Made by a program: the position numbers and the translations under genes. Of a stretch of DNA of 64,000 nt, positions 1 to 7,485 are shown piece by piece. Within the stretch, counting starts at the first letter, position 1, and the number at the start of each line of letters is the position of its first letter. The notes under the pieces are model-generated. The model worked only from the letters and a program-made list of their open reading frames with translations. It ran no database searches and was not told where the DNA came from. The DNA comes from Pseudomonas coleopterorum (GTDB taxonomy: Bacteria; Pseudomonadota; Gammaproteobacteria; Pseudomonadales; Pseudomonadaceae): the NCBI RefSeq assembly GCF_900105555.1, contig NZ_FNTZ01000001.1, positions 2,170,001 through 2,234,000 of the forward strand, in the 5' to 3' direction.

Positions 1-855
1 GCCGGCATTGGCGCAGGACACCGAAGCACATGCCGCAGAGAAGGCCAGGCGCGCCTGCGCCGCTTCGATGCCCAACAGGCCCGAAGCCAGCCAGCCTGCC
101 ATGCTCGCGTCGCCGGCACCCACGGTGTCGGCCACCTCGACGGCGATGGCGGCCTGCTCGACCTTGCTGCCCAGGGTGAATAACACCATGCCATCGGCGC
201 CACGGGTGAACAGTACCTGAGCGTTCGCGTTCATCTCGCGCAGCTGCTGCAGGGCCTGTTCTTCGCTCAAACCGGGATAGATCTGACGCAAGTCTTCATC
301 CGACAGCTTGATGATGTCCGCCAGTTCCACCATGGCCGGAAAGGTTACCTCGCGGTAACGGCTGTCCATCAGGTTGCGCCAGTTGGGGTCGTAGCTGATC
401 AGCTTGCCGTGTCGCTTCACCTGCCGAGCCACTTCCACCAGCCTGTCACCCAGTGGCTGGCGCGCCAGGCTGATGCAGCTGAAATGGCAGAGTTGCGCAG
501 CTTCCAGCCAGCCCGCTGGCAAAAGCTGAACGTCAAAATGCAGATCGGCCTCGCCGGCGAAAAAATAACGGGGAGGGTGGCTGGAGGGCACGATCGCCAC
601 CAACGGATCGGCGTCGATACGCTGCAGGAAACGCATGTCCAGGCCTGCGGCTTCGGACTGCCTGAACAGCTCATCCCCCAGCGAATCGGTACTGATCGAA
701 CCGGCGAACGCCGTCGAGACCCCAAGGCGACTCATGGCCCGCGCCACGTTCCACGGCGCGCCACCCGGATAGCCCTGCCAGCGCCCGGGTGCATGTTGGA
801 CCAGGTCGGTGAGTGCTTCACCAAACACCACGACTGCGGGCAGTTGCCTGTTCAT
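1..855 (-). CDS. PfkB-family sugar kinase, likely fructokinase (3' end cut by window)
   Basis: ATP-dependent phosphorylation of a sugar, most likely fructose, in the cytoplasm. The 285 visible codons begin MNRQLPAVVVFGEALTDL, with the GE typical of the PfkB/ribokinase N-terminus. They contain the second PfkB signature DTVGAGDA near residue 249, whose last Asp is the catalytic base. The ATG at 855 is preceded by AGAGGA at good spacing. The gene reads leftward off the window, so perhaps 20-30 C-terminal residues are missing. It has its own promoter region (856-1138). Fructokinase is known family chemistry for this sequence type; the exact sugar is inferred. A polyol dehydrogenase pseudogene at 19 kb hints at former polyol/fructose metabolism but is not linked to it. 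Confidence 0.85.
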   Translation of the reverse strand, partial: MNRQLPAVVVFGEALTDLVQHAPGRWQGYPGGAPWNVARAMSRLGVSTAFAGSISTDSLGDELFRQSEAAGLDMRFLQRIDADPLVAIVPSSHPPRYFFAGEADLHFDVQLLPAGWLEAAQLCHFSCISLARQPLGDRLVEVARQVKRHGKLISYDPNWRNLMDSRYREVTFPAMVELADIIKLSDEDLRQIYPGLSEEQALQQLREMNANAQVLFTRGADGMVLFTLGSKVEQAAIAVEVADTVGAGDASMAGWLASGLLGIEAAQARLAFSAACASVSCANAG

Positions 856-1138
856 CCAGCTTCCTCTTGTTATGTGGGGCACCGCTCGAATGGATCGAAC
901 GTGGAGCCGGGCAACACCGCCGCAGGCATCCGCAAAGTTTCGGCAACATACTCTGAAAGGCCGGGGCGCTGGTAGCCTGGTTCTTGCACCGTGCTGATAC
1001 TTTTTTGCCAATCACCGCATTGCCTGCATGCTCATGCCAAAGGGCGACTGCGTTTACCGCTTTCTGCACCCACGGCAAAGAATCTACAAAAACCTATACA
1101 GTTTTCCAGTTCTGTGACGATACAGATGGCGAGATGCC

Positions 1139-2479
1139 ATGGATCAGGCCCGCCACCTGTATAGAGCTCTATTCATGCCTGTCCTGTTTCCTTTGCGCCG
1201 CGATCGGCGCGCCTTGCAACAATTGCTGTCCGCCCTCACTCAGGGTACCGAACCTCAGCTGCAAGGGTGTGCCGCCGCCCCGGCAGTCAATCGCGCCCTG
1301 GACGCTGTCAATCAATCCCGCAGCCACGCCGAAACACGGATTGCCGCCCTCGAAGCGGAACTCGAAACCGCCCGCGAACTGTTGCGCGAAACCGAACAGG
1401 CGGCCCGTGCCCACGAGGTCAGATTCGACCTGGTCAACTGCGCCTCCAGCGAAGGCTTGTGGGACATGGAGGTCGTGGCCGGCGACCCGGTCAATCCCAA
1501 CAATCGCTTCTGGTGGTCGCAGCAGTTGCGCAACCTGCTGGGTTTCAACGACGAGCGTGATTTCCCGAACGTGCTGGCCAGTTGGGCAGATCGCCTGCAT
1601 CCGCAGGACAAGCAAGCGACGCTGGATGCCTTCGCACGTCACCTCAACGACAAATCAGGCCACACGCCATACAAGGTCAAGAATCGCCTGGCGATGAAAG
1701 ACGGCAGCTACCGCTGGTTCTACGCTCAGGGCGAGACCCTGCGCGATGTCCAGGGCCAACCTGTGCGGGTCGCCGGCTCGTTGCGCGACATTCACGATGA
1801 GCTGCAACGGGACCACGAGCACGAAGTCATCATCACGCGGTTCGAACTGGCTCGCGAGATGCTGTCCGATGGCCTCTGGGACATGGAAGTGATCGCTGGG
1901 GATCCGGTCAACCCGAAGAATCCCTTCTGGTGGTCGACGCAATTTCGCAGGCTGCTGGGCTTCGAAACCGTCGAAGAGTTCCCCGATGTACTCGATAGCT
2001 GGGCCTCCAGACTGCACCCGGAGGACAAGGAACGCAGCCTGGCCGCTTTCGGCAGCCACCTGAACGATCGCTCGGGCAAGACGCCGTTCGACATCGAGTA
2101 CCGACTGAAAATGAAAACTGGCGAGTATCGCTGGTTCCGCGCTCGCGGCCAGACCCGTCGAGACGCGCAGGGCGCACCCCTGCGCGTGGTCGGCGCGCTG
2201 GTGGACGTCAATTTGCTGCACGAGCAGCAGGCGTTGCGCGAAGCGGAGGTGGAGCACCAGCGCACCCTGGAAGATAACATCGCGCAGCTGTCGCAGATCG
2301 TGTCCACCATCCAGAGCATCGCCAACCAGACCAACCTGCTGGCGCTGAACGCGGCCATCGAAGCAGCGCGCGCGGGCGAAGCCGGGCGCGGGTTCGCCGT
2401 GGTCGCGGACGAGGTGCGCAAGCTGGCGACGCGGACGACCGAGGCGACCGAGCAGGCGGCCGGGATGATTTCGCGGTAA
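1139..2479 (+). CDS. Soluble PAS-PAS methyl-accepting chemotaxis protein (BdlA-like layout)
   Basis: A cytoplasmic chemoreceptor of 446 residues with no membrane segment. A short coiled coil at about 60-95 is followed by two near-duplicate PAS domains (about 100-220 and 238-358). Both PAS domains carry [13 protein letters not shown] and FWWS. A short MCP signalling tip follows (about 375-446) with [17 protein letters not shown] and [15 protein letters not shown]. The protein stops just after the hairpin tip, so most of the usual methylation helices are absent. This PAS-PAS-MCP layout and length match Pseudomonas BdlA, a biofilm-dispersal sensor, but could equally be an Aer-type energy sensor. 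A PAS-GGDEF gene converges on it. An alternative start is the ATG at 1175; neither start has a strong ribosome site. Confidence 0.88.
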   Translation: MDQARHLYRALFMPVLFPLRRDRRALQQLLSALTQGTEPQLQGCAAAPAVNRALDAVNQSRSHAETRIAALEAELETARELLRETEQAARAHEVRFDLVNCASSEGLWDMEVVAGDPVNPNNRFWWSQQLRNLLGFNDERDFPNVLASWADRLHPQDKQATLDAFARHLNDKSGHTPYKVKNRLAMKDGSYRWFYAQGETLRDVQGQPVRVAGSLRDIHDELQRDHEHEVIITRFELAREMLSDGLWDMEVIAGDPVNPKNPFWWSTQFRRLLGFETVEEFPDVLDSWASRLHPEDKERSLAAFGSHLNDRSGKTPFDIEYRLKMKTGEYRWFRARGQTRRDAQGAPLRVVGALVDVNLLHEQQALREAEVEHQRTLEDNIAQLSQIVSTIQSIANQTNLLALNAAIEAARAGEAGRGFAVVADEVRKLATRTTEATEQAAGMISR

Positions 2480-2490
2480 AACCTCGTGGC

Positions 2491-2513
2491 CGGGCGCCTA
2501 TGCAAGGCGCCCG
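2491..2513 (+). terminator. Hairpin after the chemoreceptor gene
   Basis: A perfect 8-bp inverted repeat CGGGCGCC / GGCGCCCG with a 7-base loop begins 11 bases after the chemoreceptor stop. No T-run follows, so an intrinsic terminator is possible but not certain. Confidence 0.5.
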
Positions 2514-2530
2514 AGACGAATTCAGATTGA

Positions 2531-2543
2531 TAACATCATGACA
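2531..2543 (+). repeat. Candidate Ter-like repeat, copy 1
   Basis: TAACATCATGACA, followed by GGTGG, in the short gap between two convergent genes. The same 13-mer (one R position) recurs at 4824 and 4949 in the same orientation, both close to the 3' end of the Tus-like gene. A role as a Tus-binding terminator site is inferred from that proximity. Confidence 0.5.
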
Positions 2544-2586
2544 GGTGGGCGGTTTGGCTGTCTGACCTTCCTGATTTTCTTAGTGA

Positions 2587-3522
2587 TCACTGCGCCGAAT
2601 ACACCTTGATCTGCGATCTACCCGCGCGCTTGGCCTGGTACAGCGCCTCATCCGCATGGCGCAGCAGCGTGTGCACGTCCTCGCCCGCTTCGGGGAAGAA
2701 CGCGATGCCTATCGATGAGGTGGTGTGGATTTCCTGGCCCTTCACGTTCCACCGATGGCTCAGGGATTCGCACAGGCGGCTGGCAACCTGAAGCGCCTGT
2801 TCCTGATCGGTGTGCGGTAGAAACGCAACGAACTCGTCGCCACCAATGCGCCCGAACAGATCGCCTCCGCGCAGGCAGAGGCGAGTGCGTCGGGCGAAAG
2901 CGATCAGTAACTCGTCGCCGAGTTCGTGACCCCGCTGGTCGTTGATCAGCTTGAAGCGATCCAGGTCCATGTAGATGAGTGCCGAAGGCAGTGGGGCGCT
3001 GGCAGGCGTCGTGGGTTGAGCCAATGCATGGGCGATCAGGTCGAGAATCCCCCTGCGGTTGGATATACCGGTCAAGGCATCCAGGTGGGCGAGGTTCTTG
3101 AAGCGTTCCTCGCTGGCTTGCAGGGCCTTCTCGGCAAGCTTGCGTTCGGTGATGTTGCGGCTGACGATCAGCAGCCGATAGCGCGTGCCGTCGGCATTGA
3201 AGGAGGGCGTCTTGATGACCTCCCAGGTATTGATGCGGTTATCCTGACCCATGAAGGATTTTTCGACGATCGTTGCGCGGCGGTTGCGCCAAGCCAACTC
3301 GTCCGTCTCGACGTTGCGCGCGAAACCCTCGGCAAACTTCGGCTGCAAGGTGAGCAGTTCGGCATCGGTGATACCGACGTAGTCGAAGCTGCTCATTTCG
3401 TAGGCGGCCAGGGCCGTCTTGTTGCAGAACAGCCATCGTCCGGCGCCGTCCTTGACGACGATGAACTCCTGAATGGCATTGAGGAGGGACAGAAAATCTA
3501 CGTGATCGGCATTCGGAGGCAT
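2587..3522 (-). CDS. PAS-GGDEF diguanylate cyclase
   Basis: Makes cyclic di-GMP from two GTP in the cytoplasm. A PAS sensor domain occupies about residues 10-125 of 311, with a short linker and a GGDEF domain at about 145-311. The active-site GGDEF is intact at 227-231. An inhibitory I-site RGGD sits at 218-221, exactly five residues upstream, so product feedback is expected. MDLDRFKLIND is the usual substrate/metal-binding stretch. No transmembrane segment or EAL domain is visible. The ATG at 3522 follows a GGAGG-like sequence. It converges on the PAS chemoreceptor. Functional coupling between the two is plausible, since BdlA-type proteins work with cyclases, but it is inference only. Confidence 0.93.
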   Translation of the reverse strand: MPPNADHVDFLSLLNAIQEFIVVKDGAGRWLFCNKTALAAYEMSSFDYVGITDAELLTLQPKFAEGFARNVETDELAWRNRRATIVEKSFMGQDNRINTWEVIKTPSFNADGTRYRLLIVSRNITERKLAEKALQASEERFKNLAHLDALTGISNRRGILDLIAHALAQPTTPASAPLPSALIYMDLDRFKLINDQRGHELGDELLIAFARRTRLCLRGGDLFGRIGGDEFVAFLPHTDQEQALQVASRLCESLSHRWNVKGQEIHTTSSIGIAFFPEAGEDVHTLLRHADEALYQAKRAGRSQIKVYSAQ

Positions 3523-3612
3523 GGTGGGGTGTTACCAGCGGGGCAGGGTAGCTTGATGAAAGGGTATCGGCTGCGGCTATGGGGTCTGAAGACCGGTTGT
3601 CGAGGGATAGCC

Positions 3613-3927
3613 TCAGACTTCGGCCAGCAATTGCGCCAGTCGAGCATGCTCCCAGGTGCTCAACAGTTCGATAGGATCGGTGCCGTAACGCTGGGCCGAG
3701 TCGAAAGCGTACAGTCGGCCTTCAGGACTCTGGCAACGCTCGCAGTGGAAGCGAGCATCGTCATGCTGATGGAAGGTAATGAGCCACCCATCGGCGCCGA
3801 CCGTCAGCGTTGGGTCGTGGGTATTGGCCCAGCACGCTTCGCCCAGACGGTATAACGTGCGATTCCCCAAGGCGATGTCTCGAAGCAACTGGCAGGTTTC
3901 GCGGGCGGTGAGAGGAGTTACGGACAC
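3613..3927 (-). CDS. Small conserved hypothetical protein (possibly DUF7693)
   Basis: A 104-residue protein with a GTG start. It has the N-terminal stretch LTARETCQLLRDIALG, a central GADGWLITFHQ and a CxxC (HCERC). It closes with a tryptophan-containing segment typical of small Pseudomonas proteins that measure or bind something unknown. I believe it belongs to the DUF7693 group but cannot verify that. No signal peptide or membrane segment is seen. Divergent from the DUF1275 gene. Function unknown. Confidence 0.6.
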   Translation of the reverse strand: MSVTPLTARETCQLLRDIALGNRTLYRLGEACWANTHDPTLTVGADGWLITFHQHDDARFHCERCQSPEGRLYAFDSAQRYGTDPIELLSTWEHARLAQLLAEV

Positions 3928-4009
3928 CAGAAGGCTGCCACTGGAAAAAAGAAGGGCATATTACAGGACTTTGGCGTATTGAACGGCTCATCACATCGAG
4001 AAAGACAGC

Positions 4010-4768
4010 ATGCCGATTCACTATTCAAGAAAGCTGACCGGCAGAGACCGCAGCAAGGCTGGCAACACGCAATTGGGATGTATCCTCGCGTTCGTTGCCG
4101 GAGCCATCAACGCAGGTGGCTTTCTGGCCGTGCAGCAATACACGTCGCATATGACCGGTATCGTGTCGGCGATGGCCGATCATCTCGCTCTGGGTGCTTA
4201 CGAGGTGGCCCTGGCAGGCATCGGAGCATTGTTTTCGTTTCTCGTTGGGGCGGCATGCTCAGCCATCATGGTGAACTTCGCTCGTCGCCATGACCTGCAC
4301 AGCGAATATGCGTTGCCGCTTCTGGTAGAAGCCGTATTGCTGCTGTGCTTTGGCCTGCTGGGTGCTCGGCTCGCGGGGGTCGACGGCCTGTTCGTTTCCC
4401 TGACGGTGATGCTGCTGTGTTTCATCATGGGGCTGCAAAACGCGCTCATCACCAAACTCTCTGGAGCGGAGATACGCACGACTCATATCACTGGCATCGT
4501 GACCGATATCGGTATCGAGATAGGGAAGTTGCTGTATTGGAACGGCCCCAGTCCAATCAATCCGTTGAAGGTGTCGGCAAACCTGCCGCGCCTGATGACC
4601 TTGACTTCGCTCCTGGGTTTTTTCTTTCTGGGGGGGCTGATCGGGGCGCTGGGGTTCAAGACTATTGGCTATGTTGCAACGGTTCCGCTGGCGTTGACGC
4701 TGATGTTGCTGGTTCTGGTGCCTGTTGCCGACGACCTGAATCGGTTTGCGAGAAACCGACACAAATAA
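4010..4768 (+). CDS. YoaK/DUF1275 family integral membrane protein
   Basis: A 252-residue inner-membrane protein with about six hydrophobic helices. It shows the family hallmarks early in the sequence (AFVAGAINAGGFLAV, then TSHMTGIVS). A mid-protein MGLQNALITKLSG and RTTHITGIVTDIGIEIG form the second conserved half. The family is widespread and its function unknown; a transport role is often assumed. The ATG follows GAGAAAG. The 285 bp after its stop contain two copies of the 13-bp repeat and lead into the 3' end of the Tus-like gene, so the two genes converge. Confidence 0.85.
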   Translation: MPIHYSRKLTGRDRSKAGNTQLGCILAFVAGAINAGGFLAVQQYTSHMTGIVSAMADHLALGAYEVALAGIGALFSFLVGAACSAIMVNFARRHDLHSEYALPLLVEAVLLLCFGLLGARLAGVDGLFVSLTVMLLCFIMGLQNALITKLSGAEIRTTHITGIVTDIGIEIGKLLYWNGPSPINPLKVSANLPRLMTLTSLLGFFFLGGLIGALGFKTIGYVATVPLALTLMLLVLVPVADDLNRFARNRHK

Positions 4769-4823
4769 AGCACGCCATTAAGGGATGAGCGCGGCACATG
4801 ACACGTCAATCGGTTAGCAGTAA

Positions 4824-4836
4824 TAACATCATGGCA
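4824..4836 (+). repeat. Candidate Ter-like repeat, copy 2
   Basis: TAACATCATGGCA followed by GGCGG. It shares its flank (RCAGGYGG) with copy 1 at 2531. It lies in the gap between the convergent DUF1275 and Tus-like genes. Confidence 0.5.
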
Positions 4837-4948
4837 GGCGGCCCCAGCGACTTCAATCTACTCTCCGCGTGTCGTGAACGTAGAAGGGGCCGTCATCGCG
4901 CTTGACTGAAGATCCCGCGCTGCAATGATTACCTTAGTCCAATAACAG

Positions 4949-4961
4949 TAACATCATGACA
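4949..4961 (+). repeat. Candidate Ter-like repeat, copy 3
   Basis: TAACATCATGACA, 113 bases after copy 2, same strand, about 90 bases beyond the stop of the Tus-like gene. Its reverse complement reads ATGATGTTACT, which matches 9 of 11 bases of the Escherichia coli Ter core ATGTTGTAACT. Confidence 0.5.
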
Positions 4962-5053
4962 TTGCAACCGTTTTGGATGACCCACGCACCGCGTTCACAA
5001 CCCAGTTAACAACAAAAAGCGCGCTCAAGTTCTGTTCCCAGTCCAAACCTTTT

Positions 5054-6013
5054 TCAATTCTCTTCCGACTTCTTGGGCATCGGTCCATACACACGATGCT
5101 CTTCCTTGTAGCGGAACAGGTTCATCGCTTCCACATATGGATCATCCTCCAGCAATGCCAAGCGGGTATTTTTCTTCACCAGGATCTTCGGCTCGTAACT
5201 TTGAAGCGGTTTGACCTTCGGCGCTGGCTGGCCTAGTTCGTAGACGAAGGGGACCGGGGCAATGATCGGCTTCACTTTCGCGTCTGCATTGCGAACTCGC
5301 GCGCGAATATGTGGCTGCACCAATCGACGAATCGCGACCTGTTCGCTCGGGTCGAGCTTGGCCAGCATGTCAATGCCGTAGAGTAGGGCGTTCTCCGCCG
5401 CAGCTTCCGAGGAGTGGTGCACGGCCGCTTGTTTGTCGCGGTATTGATCGAGCAACTCTTTCCATTCTTCAATCAAGTCGCCGGCCATCTTGCGTGCGCC
5501 GGAAGAGCCGGTGTCATCCCAGTAGAAGTTGATGACCTGGGGATCGGTAAGCACATGGGTCAAGCGCAAAGCCTGCTTGGGAACGATACCGTTTCCGCTG
5601 CCCTTGAAGCGGCCCCAGACATTGCGGCGATCGTTGGTCTTTTCGATGGCCCCGATCAACTTGCCCAGCTCGCTACGGGTGACGTTCGTCTGCAGGATCT
5701 TGTCGATGGCCGCGCGGGGCAGGGCGATCACACCGGGTACACGCAGCGTTTCCCGTGGGTGCTGGCCAACTTTGACCCAGATACTGGTGAGTGCTTCGAA
5801 CGCCGCTTGTACGGCCTCATCGCCGTAGAGCGTGCGAACTTCTATCGGTTCGTTGCGCACCGCATCCTCAGGCCGGAAATCCAGGCCGAACATGGCATCG
5901 ACATGGGCTCGATCCCTGACGGCCCGCAGCACTTCGCCCAACTCCATCAACTCGGACTGGAGCCGGTTGACCATGGCGATGGCCGCGCTCGTTTGGCTAA
6001 GATGCAGGTCCAT
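5054..6013 (-). CDS. tus: Tus-like DNA replication terminus site-binding protein
   Basis: Predicted to bind Ter DNA and stop replication forks coming from one side. At 319 residues it is close to E. coli Tus (309). I recognise it by collinear blocks. A central IEV...YGDEAVQAAF then LRVPGVIALP corresponds to Tus IEVKQHLGNDAQ...VRLPGV. RLTHVLTDPQVINFYW corresponds to RTLTVLHDPATLRFGW. A C-terminal VKPIIAPVPFVYE, then a conserved NLFRYKEEHRVYGP, corresponds to the end of Tus. Chromosomal Tus is classically an enterobacterial protein, so a pseudomonad copy is notable. Context supports the role: dif is about 50 kb to the right and a repeated 13-mer flanks the gene. A LexA-type box lies 45 bases upstream of its ATG, suggesting SOS control. 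Ter binding itself is inference. Confidence 0.82.
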   Translation of the reverse strand: MDLHLSQTSAAIAMVNRLQSELMELGEVLRAVRDRAHVDAMFGLDFRPEDAVRNEPIEVRTLYGDEAVQAAFEALTSIWVKVGQHPRETLRVPGVIALPRAAIDKILQTNVTRSELGKLIGAIEKTNDRRNVWGRFKGSGNGIVPKQALRLTHVLTDPQVINFYWDDTGSSGARKMAGDLIEEWKELLDQYRDKQAAVHHSSEAAAENALLYGIDMLAKLDPSEQVAIRRLVQPHIRARVRNADAKVKPIIAPVPFVYELGQPAPKVKPLQSYEPKILVKKNTRLALLEDDPYVEAMNLFRYKEEHRVYGPMPKKSEEN

Positions 6014-6057
6014 ACGTTTGTCCAGGTGATGGGCGGATGGCGCATTCTAGCGAGGTA

Positions 6058-6073
6058 CTGTGGTTTTATACAG
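6058..6073. promoter_or_regulatory. LexA (SOS) box between tus-like and DUF2256 genes
   Basis: On the - strand it reads CTGTATAAAACCACAG, i.e. CTG-N10-CAG, and matches 13 of 16 positions of the Pseudomonas LexA consensus CTGTATAAATATACAG. It sits 45 bases upstream of the Tus-like ATG and 56 bases upstream of the DUF2256 start, so it could repress both divergent genes. A TAGAAT -10-like element lies between it and the Tus-like gene. Confidence 0.65.
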
Positions 6074-6128
6074 CCTCTGATGATTTTCGTATCGGAATGA
6101 TTTAGGTGCTGGTCGATGGAGACAGTGT

Positions 6129-6281
6129 TTGAAGAAGAGTGAACTACCGGTAAAGCACTGCGCCACATGCGGTCTGCCCTTCACCTGGCGGAAGAAATGG
6201 GAAAGATGCTGGGATGAAGTTCGTTATTGCTCGGAGCGGTGTCGACGGCAGAAAAAATCCGCGCCTGCATCGAATCAATAA
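6129..6281 (+). CDS. DUF2256 small zinc-ribbon-like protein (TTG start)
   Basis: A 50-residue protein that starts with TTG behind GGAGA (6118-6122), the only start with a good ribosome site in this frame. It has two CxxC-type pairs (CATCG and CSERC) around the family core [17 protein letters not shown], which is highly characteristic of DUF2256. The C-terminus is basic. The family is short and often found near cryptochrome/photolyase-related genes; its function is unknown. Here it diverges from the Tus-like gene across a LexA-type box and converges on the LacI-family gene. Zinc binding is inferred from the four cysteines. Confidence 0.85.
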   Translation: MKKSELPVKHCATCGLPFTWRKKWERCWDEVRYCSERCRRQKKSAPASNQ

Positions 6282-6290
6282 CGGGCATCA

Positions 6291-7298
6291 TCAGCCTGCT
6301 ACCCGAGCGGTGCTCTGCCGGATCGTCAGCTGATAGGGCAATGTCACATGCCGTGCCGCCAGCGGGCGTTTCTCGATCAGGCTGATCAACATTTCTATCG
6401 CCTGCTGGCCGAACTGTTCGGCCGGCTGGGCGATGGTCGTCAGCGGCGGATCGCAGTAGGCGGCCAGTTCGATGTCGTCGAAGCCGGCCAGTGAAACGTC
6501 TTGAGGTACGCGCAAGCCCATTTCCCTGATCCGCTTCAAGGCGCCGATGGCCATTTCATCGCTTTCACAGAACAGTGCGGTGGGGCGCTCGGGCCCAGCC
6601 AGCAACTGCAGCACACCGTCATAGCCGGCTTTTAGACTGAAATCCCCTGGGCAGATCATTGCCGGGTCGGGTGCGATGTCGGCTTCGCGCAGCGCCGCTT
6701 CGTAGCCCGCGCGGCGGTCGTGAGTCAGCGGGCTGTCGGCCGGTCCGTTGATCAAGCCGATGCGTCGGTGGCCCAGGTCGAGCAGGTGCTGGGTGACGGC
6801 TTTGGCAGCCGCTCGGTTATCCAGGCTGACGGTTGGATGACGACCGCTCTGCAGCACTTCGCAGGCGTTGACGATGGGCGGCACGTCCGAGAGGTCGCTG
6901 GTTGAGGCGAACGGATCGTAGGCGCGCAACTGCAGAACCCCGTCGGCCTGATGGGCGTGTACCAGCTCGGCAAATTCGCGCTCGGTGGCTTCGCAACCCA
7001 GGGTGTCGCACAGCAACACGCGATAGCCGGCGGCCTGGGCGGCTTTCTGGGCGCCGCTGATGACGCGGGCAAAAAAGCCGTTGGCAATGTTCGGCACCAG
7101 AACGACCAGGTTGAACGTGCGCCGCGAGCGAAACTGCACGGCCATCAGGTTGGGTCGGTAGCCGGCCTGTTCCACAGCGACGTTGACCCGGTCACGGGTC
7201 TCGGGCAGCACTCGCTCCGGGGACTTCAAGGTGCGCGATACCGTCGCTACCGAAACCCCGGCCAGGCGCGCCACTTCACGAATGTTCGACAAGTCCAC
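6291..7298 (-). CDS. LacI-family transcriptional repressor
   Basis: Sugar-responsive DNA-binding regulator of 335 residues when started at GTG 7298 (VDLSNIREVARLAGVSVATVS), the normal LacI start. Longer in-frame extensions reach 7541 but precede the helix-turn-helix with unrelated sequence. The hinge region PNLMAVQFRSRRTFNLVVLVPN leads into the periplasmic-binding-like effector domain. CESDEMAIGALKRIREMG and DVSLAGFDDIELAAYCDPPLTTIAQP are typical of this domain. Divergent from an oxidoreductase/isomerase/MFS operon, with an 18-bp palindromic operator between them, so autoregulation and repression of that operon are likely. The effector is unknown. Confidence 0.92.
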   Translation of the reverse strand: MDLSNIREVARLAGVSVATVSRTLKSPERVLPETRDRVNVAVEQAGYRPNLMAVQFRSRRTFNLVVLVPNIANGFFARVISGAQKAAQAAGYRVLLCDTLGCEATEREFAELVHAHQADGVLQLRAYDPFASTSDLSDVPPIVNACEVLQSGRHPTVSLDNRAAAKAVTQHLLDLGHRRIGLINGPADSPLTHDRRAGYEAALREADIAPDPAMICPGDFSLKAGYDGVLQLLAGPERPTALFCESDEMAIGALKRIREMGLRVPQDVSLAGFDDIELAAYCDPPLTTIAQPAEQFGQQAIEMLISLIEKRPLAARHVTLPYQLTIRQSTARVAG

Positions 7299-7415
7299 CT
7301 CGTTTCTCGGGAATACCAAAGCGAAGCTTACCGCAGTTCGCGGCAGGGTCCGGGACCGATTTTCAGTGGCTGTCCGTTTGACAGAGCCCGGTTTGGCGCC
7401 TAGATTCGTGGGATG

Positions 7416-7433
7416 GATGTAACCGGTTACATC
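7416..7433. promoter_or_regulatory. LacI-type operator palindrome
   Basis: Perfect 18-bp palindrome GATGTAACCGGTTACATC with the central CCGG seen in many LacI-family operators (TGTAANCG/CGNTTACA type). It lies 118 bases upstream of the repressor GTG and 53 bases upstream of the divergent oxidoreductase ATG. Confidence 0.8.
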
Positions 7434-7485
7434 AACTGGTTGCGTATCGTACGTCAGACAGGTACCTGCTTTGAGGCTGGGTTTC

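Noticed and set aside
1081..1160. CTGTGACGATACAG and CTGTATAGAGC upstream of the chemoreceptor as LexA boxes
   Set aside because: The spacing between CTG and CAG is 8, or the right half is missing; neither fits CTG-N10-CAG.
5272..6168. Several + and - strand open frames over the Tus-like gene
   Set aside because: They are out-of-frame shadows in GC-rich DNA; only the - strand 319-residue frame shows family blocks and sensible codon use.
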